Assembly (NCBI GenBank): GCA_965200765.1
Contig: OZ241380.1
Location: forward strand, 992,001 to 1,056,000
Length of the DNA stretch: 64,000 nt
Reading direction: 5' to 3'
DNA from: G965200765 sp965200765
GTDB taxonomy: Bacteria > Pseudomonadota > Gammaproteobacteria > Arenicellales > JAJDZL01
Position 1 is the first letter of the stretch; the number at the start of each line of letters is the position of its first letter. The notes beneath the pieces were generated by a model. That model ran no database searches. It was given only the letters and a program-made list of their open reading frames with translations, and had not been told where the DNA came from. Shown here piece by piece: positions 26,618-35,949 of this stretch. A program made the position numbers and the translations under genes.

Positions 26618-27892
26618 TCAGACTGTTCGCAGACCCATTTCTTTCATATGCTTGATCAGAACATCATTGTTTTGGGCAAGCCATCCGGCTACATCACCAT
26701 ATTCCTGGATGCGGGCCTTGCCGTCGGTAACAACAACTACTGGCCACCGTCCGATGAGAGTATTGTCCAGTCCCCACAACTGGCTCCCCCACCAGTCGCC
26801 GCCGCCAAACACGAATTGTTGCTTGTTGGCAAGCATGGCGGGTGCGACATCAACGGATTCCACGCTGCCGACTGATTTGGCATTGTCCAGCCAGTTCATC
26901 AAAATGACCGGGTACTCCCAGGCTACCGCCGACCAGTCGTTCGGATGATCTTTACGGAATGCCGCATCAAATCCCGCCGGGTCGGGGAATGAGATGCCTT
27001 CACTCATCAACTTTGGATCATCAAAGTCCGGGAACTGAAAGATGGTGCCATTCACAAAATCGACACTGGTTTTGGCGATAATTTCCTGATAGTAGTCCAG
27101 CGTGCAGGAAATGATCTTGCCGTCGTAGCCTTGGTGGTACAACTGCTCCATGATTGGTGTCACATAGAAGCTGGTTGCCATGCAGAAGATATCCGGTTTT
27201 TTCGCCAGAACTGAGCTGACAATCGGCGCGAAGTCAGTCACATCAAAACCGTGCAGGTTCGTGTCAATTACTTCTATGCCAGCGACTTCAAAAGCCGCTT
27301 TGTAAGTGGCCGCGGACTGGAGACCGTATTCGGCATCGTTATTGGTAACGATCGCCGCGGTCTTGGCTTCCGGAAAGTTGTTGGCCAGCCAGACAACACC
27401 AGTCACGTTGTACAAGGGATGAGATTCACAAGTTGCCACCAAATACTCTGAATCCGGCGTAATGTCGCTTGGAAGCAAGGTAGTGGTAAGAACTTTTTTG
27501 CGAGTTGCCCACGGCAGAATCGCGCCTACTGTGGCACCGCCGAGCATCATTACCATTTTGGCATCATCTTCAAGAACCAGCTTCTTGATACCTTGCAAAG
27601 CTTTTTCAGTATCGTAACCGTGGTCATACGAAGCTATGTTGATGTCATAGGTGGTTCCGCCGATTTCAACTCCGCCGGCGGAATTGACCCGGTCTGCAAT
27701 AATCTCGCAACCATACAGTCCTGGCAAACCCCAAGGTGCCAAATCTCCCGTCAAAGGTACATTCATGCCCACTGTCAGTTGCTTGTTGGCCGAAAAAGCG
27801 CTTAACGGAAAGGTGCTGGCTGTTACAGCAGCGGTTGCTCCCGCTGCGGTTTGCTTGAGAAATTTTCTTCTCTCGTTAAATTTCGTATTCAT
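26618..27892 (-). CDS. livK: Branched-chain-type ABC transporter substrate-binding protein (Tat signal)
   Basis: Periplasmic type I binding protein of the HAAT family. It starts with a twin-arginine signal (ERRKFLKQTA, Arg8-Arg9) and an Ala-rich core ending near SAFSA, so it is likely exported folded. The mature part begins LTVGMNVPLTGDLAPWG and carries YDHGYDTEKALQGIKKLV. Ligand cannot be told from sequence; HAAT members bind amino acids, amides or urea. Head-to-head with tmm, which makes an amine-related solute plausible (inference). At 424 aa it is slightly long for LivK. Confidence 0.88.
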   Translation of the reverse strand: MNTKFNERRKFLKQTAAGATAAVTASTFPLSAFSANKQLTVGMNVPLTGDLAPWGLPGLYGCEIIADRVNSAGGVEIGGTTYDINIASYDHGYDTEKALQGIKKLVLEDDAKMVMMLGGATVGAILPWATRKKVLTTTLLPSDITPDSEYLVATCESHPLYNVTGVVWLANNFPEAKTAAIVTNNDAEYGLQSAATYKAAFEVAGIEVIDTNLHGFDVTDFAPIVSSVLAKKPDIFCMATSFYVTPIMEQLYHQGYDGKIISCTLDYYQEIIAKTSVDFVNGTIFQFPDFDDPKLMSEGISFPDPAGFDAAFRKDHPNDWSAVAWEYPVILMNWLDNAKSVGSVESVDVAPAMLANKQQFVFGGGDWWGSQLWGLDNTLIGRWPVVVVTDGKARIQEYGDVAGWLAQNNDVLIKHMKEMGLRTV

Positions 27893-28268
27893 ATCTGCAC
27901 ACTCAATTGGTTAAATGTTTCGAATCTGATAATCGGTAGAATACATATTAACAAAAACAAGACTGTTTTGGAAACTATATACTTGACTGAATTGGAATTG
28001 AATGCTGAATATCAACGGCTTGCATTGCAAAATCATGCAGTCCAGGGTTGTCTGTGCTAAACTAACAGTTGAATATTCAGGTCAATCTGCTTGCAGTTGA
28101 TTTGCACGGTGACAGGGAAACTGAATCTGCCTGGAACGAAGGCAAGCGAGACAATCGGTTATGCAGTGATTGGATATATGATTGTCTGGCTGGTTGTGCG
28201 GATTTGATTGGCCTTGGACAGACGAATTGACTAGCGGAATTTTTCACTAGAACAGCAGGAGACGTATC
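27893..28268. other. Divergent promoter region between livK and tmm
   Basis: About 375 bp with AT-rich patches. It contains the self-complementary TGAATATTCA near 28070-28079. No convincing -35/-10 pair stood out. The arrangement implies that regulators of amine use would act here. Confidence 0.4.
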
Positions 28269-29612
28269 GTGACAAGAGTTGCAGTAATCGGAGCGGGTCC
28301 TTGCGGACTGTCGCAACTTCAATCCTTTGCGACCGCCGAACAGAAGGGCGCGCAGATTCCGGAGGTTGTCTGCTATGAAAAGCAGTCGGACTGGGGAGGA
28401 TTGTGGAACTATACCTGGCGAACGGGCACGGACCAATACGGCGAGCCGGTGCATGGAAGCATGTATCGCTATTTGTGGTCGAACGGACCCAAGGAGTGCC
28501 TTGAATTTGCCGACTATACATTCGAGGAGCATTTCGGCAAACCCATTGCATCCTATCCGCCGCGTGCTGTGCTGACAGACTACATCAAGGGCCGCGTGGA
28601 AAAATCCGGTGCCCGCAAGTTCTGCAAGTTCAATCATGCAGTTCACGCAGTGAGTTATTGTGAAGACAGTGGCCGATTTACAGTTCGAACACGCGATTTG
28701 ATCGGCGACCAATTTCAAACAGAGGAGTTTGATTATGTCGTTGTTGCCACCGGACATTTTGCGGTGCCGAATATTCCGCAATTCAAGGGTTTCGATACAT
28801 TCAATGGCCGTGTTATGCACGCTCATGACTTTCGGGATGCGGTGGAAATGGTTGACAAGGATATCCTGATCATCGGCACTAGCTACTCGGCAGAAGATAT
28901 TGGTTCACAGTGCTACAAGTACGGTGCGAAGTCCATCACGATCAGTCACCGAACTGCACCCACTGGCTTTCATTGGCCGGACCGCTTTGAGGAAGTTCCA
29001 CTGTTGAGCCACATGGAAAACAACAAGGCGCACTTTATAGATGGTAGCAGCAAGGAAGTGGATGCTGTCATTCTTTGCACCGGCTATTTGCACCATTTCC
29101 CTTTCATGGACGACGCTCTGCGACTCCGGGCAACCAATCGAATGTGGGTGCCGGGGCTGTATCAAGGTGTTGTTTTTGAGCAGAATCCAAAGGTTTTTTA
29201 TCTCGGCATGCAAGATCAGTTCTATACGTTCAATATGTTCGATGTCCAGGCATGGTATGCGAGAGATGTAATCATGGGACGAATTCAGTTGCCATCCGGA
29301 GAGGAAATGGAGAAAGACAGTGCTCAGTGGGTCGCGCGTGAAGCGACACTGGAAGATGATGAGCAAATGATATGGTTCCAGGGCGACAATGTCAAAATTC
29401 TGATGGAAATGACCGACTATCCGAATTTTGATGTGGAAGCCATCAACAACACCTTTATGGACTGGGAGCATCACAAGCACGATGACATCATCGGATATCG
29501 CAATTTCGCACACAAGTCGATCATGACCGGCACCTCGCAACCGTTGCATCATACCGAATGGATTGATGCGATGGACGATTCAATGGAGTCGTATCTGGCA
29601 AGTGCTGCCTAA
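28269..29612 (+). CDS. tmm: Trimethylamine monooxygenase (flavin-containing monooxygenase)
   Basis: Oxidises trimethylamine to its N-oxide with O2 and NADPH. FAD loop VIGAGPCGLSQL at residues 6-17, NADPH loop IGTSYSAEDIG near 203, and an FMO-like segment FNGRVMHAHDFRD between them. Long stretches such as GGLWNYTWRTGTD, HGSMYRYLWSNGPKE and NPKVFYLGMQDQFYTFNMFD are, from memory, nearly identical to marine Roseobacter Tmm. 447 aa is the family length. Start is GTG with CAGGAG about 9 nt upstream. Followed after 139 bp by the probable gmaS. Tdm, needed to demethylate the N-oxide, is not in the window. Confidence 0.94.
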   Translation: MTRVAVIGAGPCGLSQLQSFATAEQKGAQIPEVVCYEKQSDWGGLWNYTWRTGTDQYGEPVHGSMYRYLWSNGPKECLEFADYTFEEHFGKPIASYPPRAVLTDYIKGRVEKSGARKFCKFNHAVHAVSYCEDSGRFTVRTRDLIGDQFQTEEFDYVVVATGHFAVPNIPQFKGFDTFNGRVMHAHDFRDAVEMVDKDILIIGTSYSAEDIGSQCYKYGAKSITISHRTAPTGFHWPDRFEEVPLLSHMENNKAHFIDGSSKEVDAVILCTGYLHHFPFMDDALRLRATNRMWVPGLYQGVVFEQNPKVFYLGMQDQFYTFNMFDVQAWYARDVIMGRIQLPSGEEMEKDSAQWVAREATLEDDEQMIWFQGDNVKILMEMTDYPNFDVEAINNTFMDWEHHKHDDIIGYRNFAHKSIMTGTSQPLHHTEWIDAMDDSMESYLASAA

Positions 29613-29751
29613 GGTTTGCTTTGCCTGCTGTTAATTCCTTCATGCAGATTCTTCGCACCCTGAAGCTGTCGGATTATGCAGGCACTTTGTTAAAATGAGT
29701 AACTGATACCGTATCCAGTAAATCACTGTCAAAATTCTACTTGGAGGAGAT

Positions 29752-31236
29752 ATGACGAACCACGACTCTACCGATCTTGAACGACACGTAAATGCACCCG
29801 GGCGTGCCGAGCGGGTTCAGCAAGTTCGGGAAAAAATCAATGAACTCGGCATTGATTACATTTACTATCAATTTATATCGGTTACCGGTCGCATTGTCGG
29901 CAAAGGCGTTCCGGCCGACCATTGGGAAAGAATCGCGGAACGCGGCTTTCAGCTGGTCTACGGAGCAACGGCGAACTTGTTTGTGGATCGACATGGAGAA
30001 TACATTGGGTACGGACCCGAATCACCGGAACTGGTTGGAATTCCGGATCCGGAAACGTTTTGCCAGTTGCCATGGGACAAGCGTGTTGCCCGGGTGTACT
30101 GCACTTGTTTCCGGAATCGCGAAGAACGCGAAAATCCCGGCGGGCACCTGACCTCCGACTGTCGCGGCAATTTGCGCATTGTTCATGAACAATTCAAGGA
30201 AAAGCATGATGGATTGCACTTGCGGCATGGTATGGAACCGGAAATGATGTGGTTGAAGCGCGGTGAAGACGGCATGCCAGACGGCGGTTTTTCCAAGCCA
30301 TTCTGCTACCACATTGATCAGTTTGAAAGTCTGCGCCCGGTGTTTATGAAGGTGATCGAGTATTCCCGATTCATGGGTCTGGACATGATTCAGGGAGACC
30401 ATGAAGATGCCCCTGGTCAGCTGGAGCTGAACTTTACTTTCGATGATGCGCTTCGCACGTGTGATCGATTGTCAACCTATCGTCAAATCTGTGCTCAGGT
30501 CGCACGGGAAAACAATCTGATCGCCTGTTTCATGACCAAGCCTTTCATGGGTGTGTCCGCGAGTGGATGCCACACCAACATGTCACTGTGGAGAGGTGGC
30601 GAGGATTCCCTCAATGCGTTGGGCAACAATCCGTTGAATGGTTTGCCAGATGTCTATACGTACTTGCAGGACGGCGACAACACATTCATGCCGGATACAG
30701 ACGACCTGCAGATGCCGGGCAAAGTCGGCTTGCAAGCCATCGCCGGCGTAATGAAACATCTGGACGCTTTGACCGCGCTGGGTTGTTCGACCGTGAATTC
30801 ATATCGCCGATTGTGGGACACCGGGTTCTGGGCGCCGGTCTACAAGGACTGGGGTTATCAAAACCGAACTACTGCGCTTCGCATCTCCGCACCGGGCCGG
30901 TTCGAGTTTCGGGCCGTCGACTCCATGGTGAATCCGTATCTGCTGTGTGCCGGATTGCTGAAATCGTTCGACGACGGCATTGCCAATGACATGCATCCCG
31001 GCCAGCCGGAAAATCGGAACATCTACGAAGCAATGGAAGAAGGCAAGGAAGTCACCAAACTGCCCATGTCTCTGGGTGAAGCCTTGGTAGCCTTACGCAA
31101 GGATGATGTTGTCATGTCCGCACTGCCGGACGAAATGGCGAAGGTTTTCCTGCACTACAAAGATGACGAATGGGAGAATTTCATGGCGACAGTGACCGAT
31201 TGGGATCTGGAAACTTACATTGATTGTTTGCCATAG
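29752..31236 (+). CDS. gmaS: Glutamine synthetase family ligase, probable gamma-glutamylmethylamide synthetase
   Basis: Glutamine-synthetase fold: the N-terminal beta-grasp region is followed by a catalytic domain with MEPEMMWLK, DHEDAPGQLELNF (metal and glutamate binding) and SASGCHTNMSLW, then RFEFRAVDSMVNPYL. It would join methylamine to glutamate using ATP. The specific role is inferred from context, since tmm precedes it and three N-methylglutamate synthase genes follow within 11 bp. It is 494 aa, longer than typical GmaS (about 440). A plain type III glutamine synthetase or another glutamylamide synthetase remains possible. A strong GGAGGAG lies before the ATG. Confidence 0.72.
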   Translation: MTNHDSTDLERHVNAPGRAERVQQVREKINELGIDYIYYQFISVTGRIVGKGVPADHWERIAERGFQLVYGATANLFVDRHGEYIGYGPESPELVGIPDPETFCQLPWDKRVARVYCTCFRNREERENPGGHLTSDCRGNLRIVHEQFKEKHDGLHLRHGMEPEMMWLKRGEDGMPDGGFSKPFCYHIDQFESLRPVFMKVIEYSRFMGLDMIQGDHEDAPGQLELNFTFDDALRTCDRLSTYRQICAQVARENNLIACFMTKPFMGVSASGCHTNMSLWRGGEDSLNALGNNPLNGLPDVYTYLQDGDNTFMPDTDDLQMPGKVGLQAIAGVMKHLDALTALGCSTVNSYRRLWDTGFWAPVYKDWGYQNRTTALRISAPGRFEFRAVDSMVNPYLLCAGLLKSFDDGIANDMHPGQPENRNIYEAMEEGKEVTKLPMSLGEALVALRKDDVVMSALPDEMAKVFLHYKDDEWENFMATVTDWDLETYIDCLP

Positions 31237-31246
31237 GATTCAAGAT

Positions 31247-32194
31247 ATGTGTGGAATAGCAGGATTAATTCATCGCGGCGAATCAGCTGATATTGGCATG
31301 GAGTTGATGTCGATGCTTCAGGCGTTAAAGCATCGCGGTCCCGATTCGACTGGCGTGGCCATGTATGGCAGGGCAGCGGAAGATCAGGAAGATGACCATT
31401 ATGTCATGCGGTTCAAGTTGGCCGAGGGGGCCGAGTTGAAAACCGGATTTCGGATTCATGACGAAATACGGGAACGACGGGAAACAATCAATGCTCGTCT
31501 TGCTGAAAGCGGTGCCAATGTTACTAAGAAAGAAAAGGCTACAGAGTATGCCTATCGCTATCATTTCGATTTTTCTGGCGACATGCGTCGGCTTGCCAGT
31601 TATCTCGAAGATGTAGAAGGTGTTGAAATTTTATCGATCGGTGTTGCTTTGGAACTGGTGAAGGATCTGGGTGATGCGCAAACGGTCGCGACCCAGTATC
31701 GACTCAAGAACTTTCCAGGCACGCACGCAATTGGGCATACCCGCATGGCGACTGAGTCCGATGTGGATATTCGCTCGGCGCATCCTTACTGGGCCTATCC
31801 GTTTCTGGATGTTGCCGTGGTGCATAACGGACAATTGACCAATTACTGGAATTCCAGACGTGCTCTGGAACGGCGCGGTCATCGGTTCATGTCGAATTGT
31901 GACTCGGAACTGATTGCTGTCTATTTGGCTGATGCGATGGAGCGGGGCGATGATCTGGAAGAATCAATGAATCGTTCCCTTACTGATCTGGACGGTGTAT
32001 TTACTTATGTCGTCGCCACGCGAGACAAGCTGGGCATGGCCAAGGACTATATGGCGGCCAAGCCCATGGTACTTTACGAATCGGATGAGTTTGTTGCATT
32101 GGCCTCGGAAGAAGTTGCGATTCGTTGTATTTTTCCTCATGAAATTGATACGTATGACCCGTACGAAGGCGAGGTGAAGGTATGGACAACATGA
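31247..32194 (+). CDS. mgsA: N-methylglutamate synthase subunit A (class II glutamine amidotransferase, GlxB-like)
   Basis: Ntn-type amidotransferase. The start at 31247 puts the catalytic Cys at position 2 (MCGIAGLIHRGE), which must be exposed after Met removal. Further motifs are LKHRGPDSTG, GHTRMATESD and VVHNGQLTNYW. In the N-methylglutamate pathway it transfers the methylamine group of gamma-glutamylmethylamide together with MgsB and MgsC. Homologues beside glnT in rhizobia are named GlxB. At 315 aa; overlaps the next gene by 13 bp. Confidence 0.8.
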   Translation: MCGIAGLIHRGESADIGMELMSMLQALKHRGPDSTGVAMYGRAAEDQEDDHYVMRFKLAEGAELKTGFRIHDEIRERRETINARLAESGANVTKKEKATEYAYRYHFDFSGDMRRLASYLEDVEGVEILSIGVALELVKDLGDAQTVATQYRLKNFPGTHAIGHTRMATESDVDIRSAHPYWAYPFLDVAVVHNGQLTNYWNSRRALERRGHRFMSNCDSELIAVYLADAMERGDDLEESMNRSLTDLDGVFTYVVATRDKLGMAKDYMAAKPMVLYESDEFVALASEEVAIRCIFPHEIDTYDPYEGEVKVWTT

Positions 32195-33012
32195 CATCCT
32201 CCGCGTCCATGCACAAAGAACAGTTGGCCGGACGTTCGCAACAAATATTTTTCAGTGCTGTTGAAACCGAACGAACTGCGCCGCCGTATGCGGTGGATGT
32301 TGACTTTGACAAGCATGCGGATATTGATGCTGCGAACCTGACATCGAGAGAAGTCAACGATGAAATTGCGCGATTGATGAGAGACGGATGCGGTTCGATT
32401 ACTGTAAAAAATCCTGGGGCCATGCACTCCCTGGGAGTTGGTATTTTGAATCGCTTGAATCTCACCTTTGATGGCAGTTTGGGTTATTTCGGTTGCGGTC
32501 TCAGTGACGGACCCAATATTCGGGTCACCGGCCGCGTGGGCTGGTCGTGTGGCGAAAATATGATGTCGGGAACTGTAGTCGTCGAGAAGAACGCCGGTTC
32601 ATGCTTTGGAGCGGCCATTCGGGGCGGCGATCTGGTTTGCATCACGGATGTTGGTGCTCGCACCGGCATTGACATGAAGGGCGGTACGATCATAGTCGGC
32701 GGACGCACCGGAGCCTTTTCCGGTTTTATGATGCAACGCGGCAGAATGATCGTGCTGGGTGATGCCGGCTCGAATCTGGGCGATTCAATGTACGATGGAG
32801 TCATTTATGTTGGTGGCAATATCAAGGATTTGGGCGTTGATGCAGTGGATGCCGAGATGACAGATCTCGAGTGCGAATGGATACAGAAGAAATTGGCACT
32901 GTATGGGCTTGAAGCTCCGAACGGGGTGGAAAACATGAGAAAAATCGAAGCAGGCAAGCAACTGTGGAATTATGACAATCTGGAGCCCACTGAAAAGAAA
33001 CTGGTTTTATAG
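32182..33012 (+). CDS. mgsB: N-methylglutamate synthase subunit B (GXGXG domain, GlxC-like)
   Basis: Right-handed beta-helix of the glutamate synthase C-terminal type, with repeated Gly-rich turns such as GYFGCGLSDGPNIRVTG, GAAIRGGDLVCITDVGARTG and GGTIIVGGRTGAF. It has a structural role in glutamate synthases and their N-methylglutamate relatives. GAGG 7 nt upstream favours the ATG at 32182 over that at 32191. At 276 aa it is slightly longer than described MgsB proteins, with an extra N-terminal ~50 residues. Confidence 0.82.
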   Translation: MDNMTSSASMHKEQLAGRSQQIFFSAVETERTAPPYAVDVDFDKHADIDAANLTSREVNDEIARLMRDGCGSITVKNPGAMHSLGVGILNRLNLTFDGSLGYFGCGLSDGPNIRVTGRVGWSCGENMMSGTVVVEKNAGSCFGAAIRGGDLVCITDVGARTGIDMKGGTIIVGGRTGAFSGFMMQRGRMIVLGDAGSNLGDSMYDGVIYVGGNIKDLGVDAVDAEMTDLECEWIQKKLALYGLEAPNGVENMRKIEAGKQLWNYDNLEPTEKKLVL

Positions 33013-33026
33013 AGAGGAGAAAACGA

Positions 33027-34400
33027 ATGGTTGCAAAACCGAAATTCAAGGAACAGGAGCCGGCGGTTCCAACGCGGAATTCCAGTCTGCTAGGCAGAAG
33101 CTCGATATTCCCCAGAGAGGTCATTGATGACATACACATGAAATCCGAGCTGGGTCGCTATCGAATGCGCGGTTTTTCTTTATTCAAGAAAATTCCGACA
33201 TTTGATGACCTGACATTTTTGCCAGGTACATTGACGCGGTTTGTCATTGAAGGTTATCGCGAGCGATGTGTTACGCAAACCGTATTAGGTCCCCGAGCGA
33301 AAAAACCACTGATTCTGGACATTCCGATCTATATCACGGGAATGAGTTTCGGGGCACTTTCCTATGAAGCGAAGACAGCTTTGGCCCGAGGAGCCACAAT
33401 GGCTGGTACGGCCACTTGCTCCGGAGAAGGCGGCATGATTCCGGATGAGCGCCGCTACTCGGTCAAATGGTTCTATCAGTGCATTCAATCGCGCTATGGA
33501 TTCAATCCGCATCACTTGCGCTTGGCGGATGCTTGCGAGTTTTTCATCGGTCAGGGTTGCAAAGTCGGATTGGGCGGTCATCTGATGGGACAGAAAGTTA
33601 CCGATCAAGTGGCAGAGATGCGATCCTTGCCGGCTGGTATTGACCAACGGTCTCCGGCCCGGCATCCTGACTGGTTGGGACCGGACGATTTGGCACTGAA
33701 GATTGAAGAAATTCGGGAAGCGACCAACTGGGAAATTCCGATTCAACTGAAATTGGGCGCCGCGCGTGTTTATGACGATGTACGCATGGCGGCCAAAACG
33801 GGCCCGGACATGATTTATATTGATGGAATGGAGGGATCGACTGGCGCAGGGCCTCACTTGGCAACCGAAGAAACTGGAATACCGGGAATTGCGGCCATTC
33901 GACAGGCGCGCAAGGCTTTGGACGATGTTGGCAAAACCGGTGACATTTCGCTGATTTATGCTGGTGGTATACGAAACGGCGGGGATGTGGCAAAAGCACT
34001 GGCATTGGGAGCCGATGCAGTGGCTATCGGACATTCTGCACTGATGGCGTTGAATTGCAACAAGGATATTGCGGAAGCAGACTATATGGAAGAAATTGGT
34101 GTGGAAGCTGGCTACTGCTATCATTGCCATACCGGACGTTGTCCGGTCGGCGTGGCGACGCAGGACCCGGAACTACGAAAGCGATTGAATCCGGATGAGG
34201 CGGCCGAGCGTGTCTACAATTTTTTGCATACCTTGGCAATTGAGTGCCAGATGATGGCACGAGCCTGTGGCAAGACAGATGTTCATTCACTTGAACCGGA
34301 AGACTTGGCAGCATTGACAATGGAAGCCTCGGCAATGGCGATGGTACCGTTGGCAGGGTCGCAGTACACTGTCGGTCGACCAGATATGAATCGATACTAA
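33027..34400 (+). CDS. mgsC: N-methylglutamate synthase subunit C (FMN-binding glutamate synthase domain, GlxD-like)
   Basis: FMN/Fe-S barrel corresponding to the central part of glutamate synthase. Seen are ITGMSFGALSYEAKTA, CSGEGGMIPDERRY, PIQLKLGAARVYDDV, IDGMEGSTGAGPHLA and LGADAVAIGHSALMAL. The 3Fe-4S Cys cluster is CYHCHTGRCPVGVATQ. It would make N-methylglutamate from glutamylmethylamide and 2-oxoglutarate. AGGAG before the ATG, 14 bp after mgsB. The N-methylglutamate dehydrogenase genes (mgdABCD) are not in the window. Confidence 0.85.
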   Translation: MVAKPKFKEQEPAVPTRNSSLLGRSSIFPREVIDDIHMKSELGRYRMRGFSLFKKIPTFDDLTFLPGTLTRFVIEGYRERCVTQTVLGPRAKKPLILDIPIYITGMSFGALSYEAKTALARGATMAGTATCSGEGGMIPDERRYSVKWFYQCIQSRYGFNPHHLRLADACEFFIGQGCKVGLGGHLMGQKVTDQVAEMRSLPAGIDQRSPARHPDWLGPDDLALKIEEIREATNWEIPIQLKLGAARVYDDVRMAAKTGPDMIYIDGMEGSTGAGPHLATEETGIPGIAAIRQARKALDDVGKTGDISLIYAGGIRNGGDVAKALALGADAVAIGHSALMALNCNKDIAEADYMEEIGVEAGYCYHCHTGRCPVGVATQDPELRKRLNPDEAAERVYNFLHTLAIECQMMARACGKTDVHSLEPEDLAALTMEASAMAMVPLAGSQYTVGRPDMNRY

Positions 34401-34414
34401 GGGAGGGTGATTTG

Positions 34415-34810
34415 ATGGGCAAAGTTACTGAATTGGACACCACGTTGAGAGATATGGAATCAACCAGTGAACGAGCGGATGAAATTGGCCAGCATATCGG
34501 TTATCGGTATGACGTAAATCTGATTCCGGACTATAACCTGCTAACACCGTTTCTGAAAAAATATATCGAGTTTATGGGCTGGGATGATTTGAACTGGCTG
34601 GAAGACGTACACATGGGCTATGAAGAAAATCAACCGGCTGTGTTTGATCGAAATATAAATGGCTGGGTACAAGTGCCTGTTGACATGAAGTTGCCGGACG
34701 ATCAGCAAAGCAGAGATATGGTAGCTCGCGAGCTTTTGGTCAAATTTCAAAATTCCGAAGAGCATCCGTTGGTCGAGTTGCATGAGACATACAGTAAAGT
34801 GAAAGCTTGA
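34415..34810 (+). CDS. Uncharacterised small acidic protein at the end of the mgs cluster
   Basis: 131 residues with no family I recognise. It is acidic and rich in Asp, Glu, Trp and Tyr, has no signal or membrane segment, and contains LKKYIEFMGWDDLNWLEDV and NGWVQVPVDMKLPDD. A strong GGGAGGG ribosome-binding site and 14 bp spacing after mgsC show it belongs to the operon. It could be an accessory subunit or regulator of the synthase; this is a guess from position only. Confidence 0.75.
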   Translation: MGKVTELDTTLRDMESTSERADEIGQHIGYRYDVNLIPDYNLLTPFLKKYIEFMGWDDLNWLEDVHMGYEENQPAVFDRNINGWVQVPVDMKLPDDQQSRDMVARELLVKFQNSEEHPLVELHETYSKVKA

Positions 34811-34813
34811 CCG

Positions 34814-35704
34814 TTGACCTCAATCAATAAAACCAGGGAATTTTCGATTTTTGGGCAAGCACTCGTGCGATGGTCAACAAAAACTATTGACAGGAGTATA
34901 ACAACGAATACACTGAACTTGGCTGGATTGCGGGTGGTCGCATTCCTGATTCTGATGATCACTGCCGGAACAAGCTTTGGTGAACTGGCTGATTTCGACC
35001 GCGAGGCGCGTTTGACAAGCGAAGCCGAAGCAGGGTTGTTCGACGGAGAATTAGTCTATCTGAAAGATGGGGAGAGAGACTTTTTGTCCATCTTTACAGA
35101 GTCAATGACAGATGAAACCAAAGGTGCAGTACTGGTATTGCACGGTCGGGGCAACCATCCAGACTGGCACCATGTAGCCGGACCGGTGCGCATAGGTCTT
35201 GCAGAACGAGGATGGACAACGCTATCCCTGCAAATGCCGGTCTTGAAAAACGGTGCCACGTATTACGATTATGTACCGATGATTCCCGAATCGTTTCCCC
35301 GAATTGAGGCAGGACTTCGTTATCTGCGCGAACAGGGATTCAATTGGGTTGCGATTGTTGCACACAGTTGCTCGGTACACATGACAATGGCATGGATTCG
35401 GGAATTTGGCGACGAAACATTCAACGCCTATGTAGGCCTTGGAATGGGTGCTACCGATATTCATCAATACATGGCGAAACCCTTTCCGTTGGATCAAATG
35501 CAAGTACCAATTTTGGATGTCTATGGTAGCGAGGACTTTAATTCAGTGACCAGTGTTGCGGCGGCCCGGAAAGAGTTAATTGAAGCCGGTGGCAATACAC
35601 AATCGAATCAAACAGAAATTGCTGGTACGGATCATTATTTCGAGAACTATGAGGATGAATTGATTGGAATCATTTCTGAATGGCTGACTGAAGTCAGAAA
35701 TTAA
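34814..35704 (+). CDS. Secreted alpha/beta-hydrolase-like protein (DUF3530-type)
   Basis: A hydrophobic signal-like segment (VVAFLILMITAGTSFG) precedes an alpha/beta-hydrolase fold: VLVLHGRGNHPDWHHVAGP, VAIVAHSCSVHMTMAW at the nucleophile elbow (A-H-S-C-S) and late Asp/His residues (VYGSEDF, GTDHYFENYED). The DUF3530 pattern GLAERGWTTLSLQMPVL fits. Role unknown. The only start in frame before the signal at this position is TTG at 34814; the true start could be a later TTG or GTG nearer the signal, following AGGAG at about 34890. Confidence 0.65.
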   Translation: MTSINKTREFSIFGQALVRWSTKTIDRSITTNTLNLAGLRVVAFLILMITAGTSFGELADFDREARLTSEAEAGLFDGELVYLKDGERDFLSIFTESMTDETKGAVLVLHGRGNHPDWHHVAGPVRIGLAERGWTTLSLQMPVLKNGATYYDYVPMIPESFPRIEAGLRYLREQGFNWVAIVAHSCSVHMTMAWIREFGDETFNAYVGLGMGATDIHQYMAKPFPLDQMQVPILDVYGSEDFNSVTSVAAARKELIEAGGNTQSNQTEIAGTDHYFENYEDELIGIISEWLTEVRN

Positions 35705-35949
35705 TCCATCAGCTATGGCACCGCATTTTCCTGCACCGTGGTAGCCAAAATTACACGCTTCAAATCGCTTTTCTTCAAAGCACTCCCAACCAATCCTGCA
35801 ATCATCTGTCGACTTCAAGAGCAACTCGTCGAAACTCTCCACGAACCATTCTCAGGGAATTTGCTTGACTAACTGCTCCAGCACATGGACCGACTGACTG
35901 GCATGGAGCAAGGAATGACTCCTCAAAAGTAAGTCAATTCCAGTGTGTA

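Noticed and set aside
28077..28826. 249-codon minus-strand frame over tmm
   Set aside because: Antisense to the strongly conserved Tmm N-terminus; no family features.
33285..34130. 281-codon minus-strand frame over mgsC
   Set aside because: Antisense shadow of a conserved FMN enzyme; composition rich in His, Ser and Cys.
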